Origin: Bacteroidales bacterium
GTDB lineage: Bacteria; Bacteroidota; Bacteroidia; Bacteroidales; UBA932
Direction: 5' to 3'
DNA: 64,000 nt
Assembly: GCA_015060455.1 (NCBI GenBank)
Contig: SUYM01000011.1
Location: 1 to 64,000 of the forward strand
Shown one piece after another: positions 43,663 to 51,531 of the stretch; the stretch's first letter is position 1; each line of letters begins with the position of its first letter. The position numbers and the translations under genes were made by a program. The notes below the pieces were generated by a model that did not search any database, was not told the DNA's origin, and saw nothing but the letters and a program-made list of their open reading frames with translations.

Positions 43663-43713
43663 TGAAAAAAAAGTATAGGGGTCGTAAGCATGCGCTTGAC
43701 GGCCCCTTATACG
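43663..43713 (-). terminator. Long hairpin downstream of the PCMD gene
   Basis: GTATAGGGGTCGTAAGC (43672-43688) can pair almost fully with GCGCTTGACGGCCCCTTATAC (43693-43713 region). The A-run precedes it on the plus strand, so only on the minus strand is it followed by Ts. It may be a second terminator for the Hc1-like gene or a bidirectional boundary. Confidence 0.45.
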
Positions 43714-43785
43714 TGTACTAAAACCTAAACCGACAACAAGATGCAATCCCTTTGTGAAATGTTGCATCTGTTTGAAGAAATTTTT

Positions 43786-43816
43786 ACAAAAAAACCGCCC
43801 ATTTTCATGGACGGTC
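43786..43816 (-). terminator. Terminator of the Hc1-like gene
   Basis: Read on the minus strand, ACCGTCCA and TGGGCGGT form an 8-bp stem with one G-U pair around a TGAAAA loop, followed by TTTTTTT. It lies about 25 bp past the stop. Confidence 0.8.
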
Positions 43817-43839
43817 CTTTATCTTTCGAGAGAGTATAA

Positions 43840-44013
43840 TTATTTAGCAGCCTCGATAGATGCCTTTCTGAACTCCTTGAGGAGTTTCTCAAGTGCGAGT
43901 GAAGACTTGCGAGCGCGAGCGCCTGCTGCCTTGTTACCCTTAACTGCCTGTGCCTCAGCGTTTGCTGCGAAAACACCATACTCTGCTACGATAGCATTTA
44001 CAAGTTCTTTCAT
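43840..44013 (-). CDS. Histone H1-like (Hc1-type) DNA-binding protein
   Basis: A 57-residue protein, MKELVNAIVAEYGVFAANAE onwards, then VKGNKAAGARARKSSLALEK and LLKEFRKASIEAAK. The lysine/arginine pattern with KGNKAAGxRARK and the EKLLKEFRK helix is that of the small histone H1-like proteins widespread in Bacteroidota. It would bind DNA non-specifically. It stands alone with its own terminator at 43786-43816. The gene is short but the codon use and conservation pattern are convincing. Confidence 0.85.
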   Translation of the reverse strand: MKELVNAIVAEYGVFAANAEAQAVKGNKAAGARARKSSLALEKLLKEFRKASIEAAK

Positions 44014-44147
44014 GTTGTTTTAATTTTTAATCGGTTAAACGTTTAGCGTATAAAAACTTTGGGCAAGGTACGCCTATTTTTTGAAAAAACAAAATATTTG
44101 CGTCAATTTTATTGAAAATTGCATCAAAAAATCGTCTTTTCTGCACC

Positions 44148-44753
44148 TTAAACCTCTTTTTTAGGCTCGTTATCCTCTCTTTTCGGTTGTGGACGTGTGT
44201 TGACAACGTTCATGGCCCTGTCAGCCCCAATTGTCGCCCATGCCTTGACGCCCTCTATGACCCTCTTGGATATTTCCGGCATCTGCTCCATCTCCTCCTT
44301 GGCAAGTTCTCCGAGCACATATCCGATCTGCTGGCCTCTGCCGAATTCGTTTCCGATGCCCACGCGGATCCTTGCATAGTTCTGGGTGCCGATAAGTTCG
44401 TTGATGTTGGTCAGACCGTTATGTCCTCCGGCGCTTCCTCCCTTACGCAGCCTGAGTGTGCCGAACGGTATGTTAAGGTCGTCAGAGATGACAAGCAGGT
44501 TTTCAATCGGAATCTTCAACTCGTTCATCCAATAGCGCACGGCCTTTCCGCTGAGGTTCATATACGTAGAAGGTTTGAGCAGGTGGAATTTCCTGCCCTT
44601 GAACGATACCGTCGCCATATAGCCATACCTTCCTGATTCAAAAACAATATTGGATGCCTGAGCCCAAGCATCCAATACCATGAATCCCATGTTGTGTCTG
44701 GTGTTGGCATATTCGACGCCGATATTTCCTAAACCGACGATCAAATAATTCAT
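44148..44753 (-). CDS. pth: Peptidyl-tRNA hydrolase
   Basis: A 201-residue enzyme that releases tRNA from drop-off peptidyl-tRNA. The family start MNYLIVGLGNIGVEYANTRH carries the active-site Asn and His. LKPSTYMNLSGKAV, LLVISDDLNIPFGTLRLRKG and GSAGGHNGLTNI follow, including the catalytic Asp. A 20-residue charged tail (NTRPQPKREDNEPKKEV) follows the domain. It is 11 bp after rplY, the common rplY-pth pair. Confidence 0.96.
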   Translation of the reverse strand: MNYLIVGLGNIGVEYANTRHNMGFMVLDAWAQASNIVFESGRYGYMATVSFKGRKFHLLKPSTYMNLSGKAVRYWMNELKIPIENLLVISDDLNIPFGTLRLRKGGSAGGHNGLTNINELIGTQNYARIRVGIGNEFGRGQQIGYVLGELAKEEMEQMPEISKRVIEGVKAWATIGADRAMNVVNTRPQPKREDNEPKKEV

Positions 44754-44764
44754 ACCAGTTCAGA

Positions 44765-45361
44765 TTACTTCTTCTTACCAGTAGCCTGAGCCTCCATCTT
44801 AGCCTGCTGAGTTGCACGAGTAGGACGTACTGAGCAGATGATGGTAGCCTTAGGTGATACGATAGTCACACCCTCGAAGTTGAGGTCACCAGCAACGATC
44901 TGCTTGCCGATAAGGAGGTGAGTAGAGTCAACTTCAAGCACGTCAGGAAGATTGTTCATCATTGCGCTTACGCGGAGTTTGCGGCTTGAAACGAGAAGTT
45001 TACCACCCATCTTCACACCTTCTGCGTGTCCTGTCACCTTAACTGGAACCTCGATGGTTACCGGCTTGTCCTCAGATACGAAGAGGAAGTCAACGTGAAG
45101 AGCCTCGTCAGTTACAGGATGATACTGTACCTCGTGGAGCACTGCGTATCCGTTTCTTCCGTCGCTGAGTTTAAGGTCAACGATATATGAGTTAGGAGTG
45201 TGAGTGATAGACTTGAGGTCCTGTGCATCGATAGTGAAAAGAATGTTGTCCATTCCGAGTCCATAGATGTTGCAAGGAACCTGTCCTGCACGACGAACTG
45301 CCTTCACAGCAGCCTTGTTGCCAGCCTCACGGATCTGGCCGTTGAGTTCAATGTGTTTCAT
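44765..45361 (-). CDS. rplY: 50S ribosomal protein L25/general stress protein Ctc
   Basis: A 198-residue CTC-type L25 that binds 5S rRNA. The N-terminal 5S-binding domain has AAVKAVRRAGQVPCNIYGLG, and the region HEVQYHPVTDEALHVDFLFV is the L25 signature. The C-terminal TL5 domain follows (VPVKVTGHAEGVKMGGKLLV). A tail (ATQQAKMEAQATGKKK) is rich in Ala and Lys. It has an unusually long leader of about 190 nt that contains a possible 36-codon ORF. Confidence 0.96.
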   Translation of the reverse strand: MKHIELNGQIREAGNKAAVKAVRRAGQVPCNIYGLGMDNILFTIDAQDLKSITHTPNSYIVDLKLSDGRNGYAVLHEVQYHPVTDEALHVDFLFVSEDKPVTIEVPVKVTGHAEGVKMGGKLLVSSRKLRVSAMMNNLPDVLEVDSTHLLIGKQIVAGDLNFEGVTIVSPKATIICSVRPTRATQQAKMEAQATGKKK

Positions 45362-45409
45362 TGTTCTTTAAAAAATTAAAATGTGTTACTCATTTTTTGG
45401 AGAAAATTC

Positions 45410-45520
45410 CTAATCCTCATCGTCGGTCTGCGTCTTGTAAATCCTCACAACCGGAAGATTGCTCCGGTTTACTCGTCTTGCCCTCCTTGAGGCTGTCGGT
45501 TTTTCTTCCAAAAAACCCAT
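45410..45520 (-). CDS. Possible 36-residue ORF upstream of rplY
   Basis: The minus strand reads MGFLEEKPTASRRARRVNRS and ends VVRIYKTQTDDED, between the TATCTTTG box (45565-45558) and rplY (48 bp after its stop). It is strongly basic in the middle and acidic at the end. It also contains a hairpin (AACCGGA/TCCGGTT, about 45460-45480 on plus). No good ribosome-binding site is visible. It could be a small protein gene or part of a structured leader RNA; it is listed because the reading frame is intact and well placed. Confidence 0.35.
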   Translation of the reverse strand: MGFLEEKPTASRRARRVNRSNLPVVRIYKTQTDDED

Positions 45521-45557
45521 TGCACCAAAAAGCAGGTTGCTTTTTATTTTGGGGCTG

Positions 45558-45565
45558 CAAAGATA
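45558..45565 (-). promoter_or_regulatory. -7 box of the rplY-pth operon
   Basis: The minus strand reads TATCTTTG, matching TAnnTTTG. The resulting leader to the rplY ATG (45361) would be about 190 nt, long for a ribosomal protein gene. Confidence 0.55.
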
Positions 45566-45616
45566 GACAATTTATTTGAAAATCAAATATTTTTGTCCTA
45601 AAAGAATTCTATACGA

Positions 45617-46173
45617 ATGATTATCCGCAAACGGGCAGAAAAACTTACCTGATCAATCTATAATCTCATCCGGGATTTGGGTACGTGTTTCCGGATGAAC
45701 ATTGGAAATTTCGCTTCTCATCCGGGTTTCGGGGGTTGTTTTCCGGATGAAAACGTAATACTGTTGAGGCGTCAGGTTGGGAGTGTTGTGCGGAGACCTG
45801 GAACGGGGCATATTTGTAACTCGCAGACTATCAAGCATATACAAAATAGCGGTGTCGCCACTCCACCCCTAAAACAGGGGACCTGTGACACCCTCCTTTT
45901 GCACTCGGCTGATAATCAATATATTGCAAAGCATCCCCGTTCCAGGTCTCCGCAAAAACTGCCGACCAGTCAACACAATGAGAGGCCTGTAACATCTCCG
46001 GTCTCCGCACAACACTCCCCACCTGACGACCGTGACAAAAAATCAGCGAAAATTGTAACGAAGGTCCTCAAAACCGGCATTTCACCCCCGAAAACGGCAG
46101 GACCGTGACAAAACCAGGCCGATTTTTGTAACGGTCGCTCAAAAAAAACATTGCACCCAAAGCGGATACTCAT
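45617..46173. repeat. MITE-like foldback element, copy C
   Basis: Ends: ATGATTATCCGC-AAACG-GGCAG at left and TTGCACCC-AAAGCGGAT-ACTCAT at right. The first 130 bp match elements A and B (CATCCGG module). The interior is a foldback: GTCAGGTTGGGAGTGTTGTG... (45771-45798) is inverted at 46000-46027 with 27 of 28 positions matching, and a second inverted pair 45790-45808/45935-45953 (19 bp, perfect) shares part of the same left arm, so the folds compete. The 3' part carries the GACAAAAAATCAGCGAAAAT module. ORFs here are repeat shadows. With the flanks it fills the gap between rplY and the next gene. Confidence 0.75.
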
Positions 46174-46180
46174 TTCTATA

Positions 46181-46238
46181 TGTCATTGCGAGAAGGAGCA
46201 AAGCGACGACGTGGCAATCTTCTTTGTATGGAATGACA
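46181..46238. repeat. REP-like unit (GTCATTGCGAG type) after element C
   Basis: TGTCATTGCGAGAAGGAGCA, then AAGCGACGACGTGGCAATC and a trailing GGAATGACA. It is a near copy of the unit at 38904-38936 and abuts the stop of the next gene. Confidence 0.6.
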
Positions 46239-46240
46239 GC

Positions 46241-47626
46241 CTATTGCACAAGACCGACGGCCTTGTTCCATTCAAGGGTCTTGTAGAAATTGTTCAGATA
46301 GTCTCTGCCTGTGGTATATGGCAGATACATGCTCAGGCCGCTGTGGTGCGTAATCCTGAAATTCTTCATGAATTCTTCGGTCGCAGCCTTGAATACCACG
46401 GCATCGTCCAGCGCGTCATTGAAGGCTGCAAGGTCATCTTCGCTGAGATTGCACTTTTCAATGATATGACCGAAATCATAGAACCATTGATGTTTGCTGC
46501 TGTAGTTGCTGCGGAAATACTTCTGCACCTGACTTCTGTTGTTCTGAACATTTTCCAACTGCGTGCGGTATCTCTCGATGATGTCCCTGGTGGTCATGGC
46601 CAAGTCTTCAAGTTCAGAGGTCCTGACAAGGGATATCGTTGCGGATTTGTCGTAGTATCCGGTCATGCTGTTGTAATACTCGTAGTATCTTTCGCAAAAA
46701 CCAGTCAGGTCAGGTCCTGCCGGGTTGAACAGATAGGAGCAGATGGTCTTATAGTCCATTCCGTATGCTATGATTTCAGTCTGGGAGGTGATGAGCCAGT
46801 CCGTAACATTGCGAAGTTCATATGCGACCTCGATGCCTCCCATGTAGCAGGCGTCGAAGATGATATAATCCATCTTGAACGGGAATGCGGCCGCTATGTC
46901 CCTGATCTCCATTTCCTTGCCGTCGTATGCCGTAAACAGATGTACGCCCATGGTCTTTGTCGGGATGTCATCAGGTCTGGCGAGGTTATATAATGGCGTG
47001 ACCTGCTGCTGAACAGCCAATATCTCCATCGGGCCGTCGTCATCATCTGTCGGCTGTTTTTCGTACTTGGAAGGATCGCTTATATAACCTGAAGGGCACC
47101 ATCCTGACCCGTGTGATGAAAGCAGGAGGCCGTATCTCTCCGCGTCAAAGTTCTCCTTTATATATGTGAGTGTCTCTTTGAGAACCTCCGCATCGGCGAG
47201 GATGGTCTCATTCGGCATCACCATCAGGGTGTCCCTATATACCATCCCTTCAATATCCTTGCTGATGCATGTGAGGGTGGGACTGACAGGGGTGTTCAGA
47301 TCTACGTATGGCCAACCGTTCTGTGGATTTGCCAGGTGACTCATGATAATGATGATGTCGCGCGGACTTTTCATCAATGGACTGGTAACCAGGTCGTTGA
47401 TGTCATCTCTGAGGTATCCGCTCAGGTCGTTGTATCCCATTGAGTACATGATGAACACGTTCCTGAAATCCTTTACAGGAACACGTGTGGTTTCGTTTTC
47501 TTCCGTGCGGCCGGGTGAGGGGCTCGGGTTGAAATCCAGATCGACCGGTGAACATGAATATACGAACACAAGTGACAATACCAGGATTGCCACTGATGCT
47601 ATTCTATTATAAATTCTTTTCACCAC
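46241..47626 (-). CDS. Clostripain-type (C11) cysteine peptidase lipoprotein
   Basis: A protease of about 461 residues with a lipoprotein signal (VAILVLSLVFVYSC). The C11 catalytic dyad is visible: His in GLLLSSHGSGWCP (about residue 172) and Cys in DYIIFDACYMGGIEVAYEL (about 260). There is no in-frame ATG before the signal peptide. The TTG at 47635 lies inside a TATCTTTG box, so I prefer the GTG at 47626 (or 47623), very close to the predicted transcription start. Clostripain-like enzymes usually cleave after arginine. It is divergent from the DPP3-like gene. Confidence 0.88.
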   Translation of the reverse strand: MVKRIYNRIASVAILVLSLVFVYSCSPVDLDFNPSPSPGRTEENETTRVPVKDFRNVFIMYSMGYNDLSGYLRDDINDLVTSPLMKSPRDIIIIMSHLANPQNGWPYVDLNTPVSPTLTCISKDIEGMVYRDTLMVMPNETILADAEVLKETLTYIKENFDAERYGLLLSSHGSGWCPSGYISDPSKYEKQPTDDDDGPMEILAVQQQVTPLYNLARPDDIPTKTMGVHLFTAYDGKEMEIRDIAAAFPFKMDYIIFDACYMGGIEVAYELRNVTDWLITSQTEIIAYGMDYKTICSYLFNPAGPDLTGFCERYYEYYNSMTGYYDKSATISLVRTSELEDLAMTTRDIIERYRTQLENVQNNRSQVQKYFRSNYSSKHQWFYDFGHIIEKCNLSEDDLAAFNDALDDAVVFKAATEEFMKNFRITHHSGLSMYLPYTTGRDYLNNFYKTLEWNKAVGLVQ

Positions 47627-47629
47627 AGT

Positions 47630-47671
47630 CTGCAAAGATAGTTATTTTTCGGATATTTCGTATCTTTGCAG
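47630..47671. promoter_or_regulatory. Palindromic back-to-back promoter boxes
   Basis: CTGCAAAGATA (47630-47640) and TATCTTTGCAG (47661-47671) are perfect 11-bp inverted copies 20 bp apart. Each contains a TATCTTTG -7 box pointing outward, one for the C11 protease (-) and one for the DPP3-like gene (+). The symmetry could also be an operator. Confidence 0.55.
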
Positions 47672-47694
47672 TTGTTGGTACAGATTAAACAGAT

Positions 47695-47857
47695 CATTTC
47701 ACAACGACCGTTACAAAAACCCGCCTCTTTTTGTAACGAAGGTGCCGTTTTTAAGGCAAATATGCTGTTTTTGAGGACCACCGTGACAAATTTTGCCAAT
47801 TTTTTGTCACGGTCCCGACTCAGGTCACAGTTTACTGCACAGATAATGGAAAATCAT
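47695..47857. repeat. Degenerate MITE-like element F in the DPP3 leader
   Basis: Contains inverted versions of the module seen in C, D and E: ACGACCGTTACAAAAA...TTTTTGTAACGAAGG and GAGGACCACCGTGACAAA... TTTTTTGTCACGGTC. The right end ACTGCACAGATAATGGAAAA then TCAT is a decayed terminal repeat; the left end is not clear. It would form most of the roughly 200-nt leader of the DPP3-like mRNA. Confidence 0.5.
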
Positions 47858-47878
47858 TATTAAACATTAATAAATACT

Positions 47879-49864
47879 ATGAAACTGATTACAAAAATGA
47901 TTGCAATCACAGGTGTGGCCGCAGCGGTGTCCTGCGCGCAGAATGAAAACGAGTTCAAATATCTGGTCGATGAATTTGCCGACCTCAAGATCATGAGGTA
48001 TCAGGTGACAGGCTGGGATGACCTTACACTTGCTCAGAAGGAGTATGTATATCATCTTGCGGAGGCTGCAAAATATGGCCGTGACATCATCTGGATGCAG
48101 AATTGCAGGCATAACCTTCAGATAAGGAAGACCTTGGAGAATATCCTTGAAAACTATGCAGGCGACCGCACAAGCGCTGAATATGCACAGTTCGAGACCT
48201 ATGCAAAGAGGGTGTTCTTCAGCAACGGCATCCACCATCACTATGCTGAGGACAAGTTCTTCCCTGAATGTTCTCGTGAATATTTTGCCTCCCTTATGGC
48301 TTCGGTTGACGCTTCCGATGAGGCTCTTCTGGATATAATCTATAATCCTGACCTCTTCAAGCAGCGCAAATCCACCGACAAGACAGGTGATATAGTTGCA
48401 GAGTCGGCAGTGAATTTCTATGAAGGCGTGACCAAGGCCGAGGTGGAGAAATTCTATGCTGAAATGGTCGATCCTAAGGACAAGACCCCGATTTCCTATG
48501 GCCTGAACAGCCGTGTGGTGAAGGGCGCTGACGGAAAGATCTATGAAGATGTATATAAGGTGGGCGGACTGTACGGCCCAGCCTTGGAGAAGATCTGTGC
48601 TGAACTCGAGAAGGCGGCCGCTGTGGCTGAGAACGATACTCAGAAGGAATATATCGCAGACCTTGTGGCATATTACAGAAGCGGAGACCTCAGACTTTGG
48701 GACACATATAACATCAAATGGGTGAACGACACTCTCGGCACTGTCGATTTCGTGAACGGATTTGTCGAGGATTACAGCGACCCTCTCGGACGTAAGGCCA
48801 CATGGGAAGGTCTGGTGAACTTCAAGGATGTGGAGGCTTCACACAGGACTGAACTCATCAGCGACAACGCTCAGTGGTTCGAGGACAATTCCCCTGTGGA
48901 TCCGCGTTTCAAGAAGGCTCAGGTAAAGGGAGTTACAGCAAAGGTGATCAATGTCGCAACTCTTGCGGGCGACTGCTATCCTGCTGCCCCTATCGGCATC
49001 AACCTTCCGAATGCTGACTGGATCCGTCGTGAGCATGGCTCAAAGTCAGTGACCATTGCAAACCTTACCTCGGCATACAGCAAGGCTGCCCAGGAGTCTC
49101 CGAGAAATATGCTCGGCGAGTTTGCATGGGATGAGAATGAGATCGCGCTGATGAAGAAATACGGAGACATCACAAGCGACCTTCATACTGACCTTCACGA
49201 GTGTCTTGGTCATGGCTCAGGCCAACTTCTGCCGACAACATCTCCGAATGCCCTCGGCGAATACAGTTCGACCCTGGAGGAGACGCGTGCCGACCTTTTC
49301 GGACTCTACTATCTGGCGGATCCTAAACTCGTGGAACTTTGCATCCTTCCGGATATGGAGGCTTACAAGGCACAGTATCAGGGCTTTATCCGTAACGGAC
49401 TCTTCACCCAGTTCACCCGTATCGAACTTGGCAAGAAGAACACGGAGGCGCACATGCAGAACCGCAAACTCATAGCCGAGTGGTGCTACGAAAGAGGACT
49501 TGCAGACAATGTGATCGAGAAGAAGGTGCGTGACGGAAAGACATATTTTGTCGTTAATGATTTCGAGGCTCTCCGTGGTCTGTTTGCTGAACTTCTGGCA
49601 GAGGTGCAGCGCATCAAGTCAGAGGGCGATTTCGATGCGGGCAAGGCTCTTATCGAGACTTACGCCGTGAATATCGACCCGGAACTTCACAAGGAGGTGA
49701 GGGAACGTTATGCCGCTCTTGAACTGAAACCTTACGGTGGTTTCCTCAATCCGGAAATCGTGCCTGTTGTGAAAGATGGGGAAGTGGTTGATTATCAGAT
49801 TGTATATTGCGAGAGTTATCTTGACCAGATGCTTGAATACGGACGCAAATACGCGACGCTTTGA
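47879..49864 (+). CDS. Dipeptidyl-peptidase III-like (M49) lipoprotein
   Basis: A 661-residue zinc exopeptidase. The zinc motif is H440-E-C-L-G-H445, and the third ligand and partner lie in EETRAD with Glu468; the 23-residue interval equals that recalled for the B. thetaiotaomicron enzyme. A second hallmark is the region ISYGLNSRVVKGADGKIYED. The N-terminus MKLITKMIAITGVAAAVSCA carries a lipobox, so it is exported, unlike the cytosolic eukaryotic enzymes. It cuts dipeptides from N-termini. Its last bases overlap xerD by 4 bp, suggesting co-transcription. Confidence 0.93.
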   Translation: MKLITKMIAITGVAAAVSCAQNENEFKYLVDEFADLKIMRYQVTGWDDLTLAQKEYVYHLAEAAKYGRDIIWMQNCRHNLQIRKTLENILENYAGDRTSAEYAQFETYAKRVFFSNGIHHHYAEDKFFPECSREYFASLMASVDASDEALLDIIYNPDLFKQRKSTDKTGDIVAESAVNFYEGVTKAEVEKFYAEMVDPKDKTPISYGLNSRVVKGADGKIYEDVYKVGGLYGPALEKICAELEKAAAVAENDTQKEYIADLVAYYRSGDLRLWDTYNIKWVNDTLGTVDFVNGFVEDYSDPLGRKATWEGLVNFKDVEASHRTELISDNAQWFEDNSPVDPRFKKAQVKGVTAKVINVATLAGDCYPAAPIGINLPNADWIRREHGSKSVTIANLTSAYSKAAQESPRNMLGEFAWDENEIALMKKYGDITSDLHTDLHECLGHGSGQLLPTTSPNALGEYSSTLEETRADLFGLYYLADPKLVELCILPDMEAYKAQYQGFIRNGLFTQFTRIELGKKNTEAHMQNRKLIAEWCYERGLADNVIEKKVRDGKTYFVVNDFEALRGLFAELLAEVQRIKSEGDFDAGKALIETYAVNIDPELHKEVRERYAALELKPYGGFLNPEIVPVVKDGEVVDYQIVYCESYLDQMLEYGRKYATL

Positions 49865-50763
49865 AATCTATCCTACGAGACTATAACTACTATCTTCGTA
49901 TAGAGCGTGCGATGTCACAGAACACAGTGGCATCGTACTGCTCTGATGTGGAGTCCTTTCTGGAATATTACACCTCCGACCTGACCTTGGTGACTCCGGG
50001 AGACATTGAGGACTATCTTTCCACTCTGGACGGACTGTCGAAACGCTCACAGGCGCGTAATCTCAGCGCACTCAGGTCCTTTTTCAAATGGCTTGTGCTG
50101 GAAGGATATCTGAAAGACAATCCATGCGACAAGGTCGATGCCCCGAAACTTGGCCGCTATCTTCCCGCCACCCTGTCGGTTGAGGAGGTGATTTCAATAA
50201 TCGATGCGGTGGATACTTCCACATGGTTGGGTAAGAGGGACAGGGCGCTGCTGGAGGTCCTCTATGGCTGCGGCTTGCGTGTGTCGGAAGCAGTGGGCCT
50301 GAAAATCAATTCGTTATATATGGATGAGGGCTTCGTCCGGGTGATCGGAAAGGGCGACAAGGAACGTCTGGTGCCGATAGGGGAGGTCGCATCCGAGGCG
50401 CTTTTGGAATATCTGACAGAGCGGCCCTCTGAAATGTCCTCATGTGAATATGTCTTTGTGAACCGCTACGGGGCACCTCTGAGCAGGATTTCCGCATTCA
50501 AGACAGTCAAGAGCATGGCACGTCTGGCAGGAGTGCGCAAGGAAATCTCTCCGCACACTTTCCGCCATTCCTTCGCCACTCATCTTATTGAGAACGGCGC
50601 GGATATCAGGATTGTCCAGGAGATGCTGGGTCATGAAAGCGTCTCCACCACGGAGATATACACGCATATCGACACCACCACCTGGCATCCCGCCATCCTT
50701 GACCACCATCCTCGCCGACAGTTGTCCAACTGCGGTGGATCGGAAACATTTGATAATCAGTAA
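49861..50763 (+). CDS. xerD: Tyrosine site-specific recombinase XerD
   Basis: A 300-residue XerC/D-type recombinase for resolving chromosome dimers at dif. The SAM-like domain begins RDYNYYLRIERAMSQNTVAS. The catalytic residues follow in order: Arg in GCGLRVSEAVGL, Lys in VIGKGDKERLVPIG, HTFRHSFATHL, and the GHESVSTTEIYTH box containing the nucleophilic Tyr. The start is a TTG overlapping the upstream TGA by 4 bp; this gives the usual XerD N-terminal length, whereas the first ATG (codon 18) would cut the first helix. No attachment site or phage genes are adjacent, so it is a housekeeping gene. Confidence 0.9.
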   Translation: MKSILRDYNYYLRIERAMSQNTVASYCSDVESFLEYYTSDLTLVTPGDIEDYLSTLDGLSKRSQARNLSALRSFFKWLVLEGYLKDNPCDKVDAPKLGRYLPATLSVEEVISIIDAVDTSTWLGKRDRALLEVLYGCGLRVSEAVGLKINSLYMDEGFVRVIGKGDKERLVPIGEVASEALLEYLTERPSEMSSCEYVFVNRYGAPLSRISAFKTVKSMARLAGVRKEISPHTFRHSFATHLIENGADIRIVQEMLGHESVSTTEIYTHIDTTTWHPAILDHHPRRQLSNCGGSETFDNQ

Positions 50764-50867
50764 ATTACGCATATCAGGGTGGGATGTTTTGCCCCGCCTT
50801 AAATGTTATAACGTCCTGATTTATAACCCTTTATGTTTCACCGTGATATTATCGAGGAATATTTTAT

Positions 50868-50875
50868 TATCTTTG
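50868..50875 (+). promoter_or_regulatory. -7 box of the FKBP gene
   Basis: TATCTTTG, 19 bp before the ATG at 50895, matching TAnnTTTG; the region upstream is AT-rich. Confidence 0.6.
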
Positions 50876-50894
50876 CACGCTAAATTTTAATGAT

Positions 50895-51500
50895 ATGGAC
50901 AAGAACAGTTACGCATTGGGCATGAGCATCGCCCATAATATGATGCAGTCAGGCATCCAGTCTGTGGAGTTTGACGATTTTGTAGCAGGAGTGAAGGCTG
51001 TACTCACCGGGAGCAAGCCGGCAGTCTCATTTGAAGAGGCAGGCCAGCTTCTTGACAAATATTTCGCAGAAATCGAGGCAGAGCAGAAGGCTCAGGTTGA
51101 GGCGATGAGTGCTGCAATGAAGGAAGAAGGCGAGGCTTTTCTGGCATTCAACGCACAGCAGGATGGGGTCGTGACTCTTCCAAGCGGTCTTCAGTACAAG
51201 GTCATCACAGAGGGCTCAGGCAAGAAACCATCTGCAACAGACAAGGTGAAATGCCACTATGAGGGCACTCTTCTCAACGGTGTCAAGTTCGACAGTTCGT
51301 ATGACCGCAATGAGCCAGCCGTGTTCGGTCTCAATCAGGTGATTGCAGGCTGGACTGAGGGTGTGCAACTCATGAGTGAAGGCTCCAAGTACGAGTTTGT
51401 CATCCCATATAACCTTGCATACGGCGCACATGGTGCTCCGGGAGCCATCCCTCCATACGCAACATTGAAATTCGTCGTTGAACTTATCGAGGTCCTCTAA
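50895..51500 (+). CDS. FKBP-type peptidyl-prolyl cis-trans isomerase
   Basis: A 201-residue proline isomerase/chaperone with an N-terminal dimerisation helix region (NSYALGMSIAHNMMQSG) like FklB/FkpA and a C-terminal FKBP domain: LPSGLQYKVITEGSGKKP, VKCHYEGTLLNGVKFDSSYD, GWTEGVQLMSEGSKYEFVIP, LAYGAHGAPGAIPPYATLKF. There is no signal peptide, so it acts in the cytoplasm (FklB-like). recR follows after 31 bp. Confidence 0.95.
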   Translation: MDKNSYALGMSIAHNMMQSGIQSVEFDDFVAGVKAVLTGSKPAVSFEEAGQLLDKYFAEIEAEQKAQVEAMSAAMKEEGEAFLAFNAQQDGVVTLPSGLQYKVITEGSGKKPSATDKVKCHYEGTLLNGVKFDSSYDRNEPAVFGLNQVIAGWTEGVQLMSEGSKYEFVIPYNLAYGAHGAPGAIPPYATLKFVVELIEVL

Positions 51501-51531
51501 CCTCCGGTAGTACGGCTGTTGTATATACAGT

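Noticed and set aside
49861..50763. Tyrosine recombinase as the integrase of a mobile island
   Set aside because: The sequence and context (with recR, FKBP and DPP3-like genes, no tRNA end, no att repeats, no phage genes) fit housekeeping XerD.
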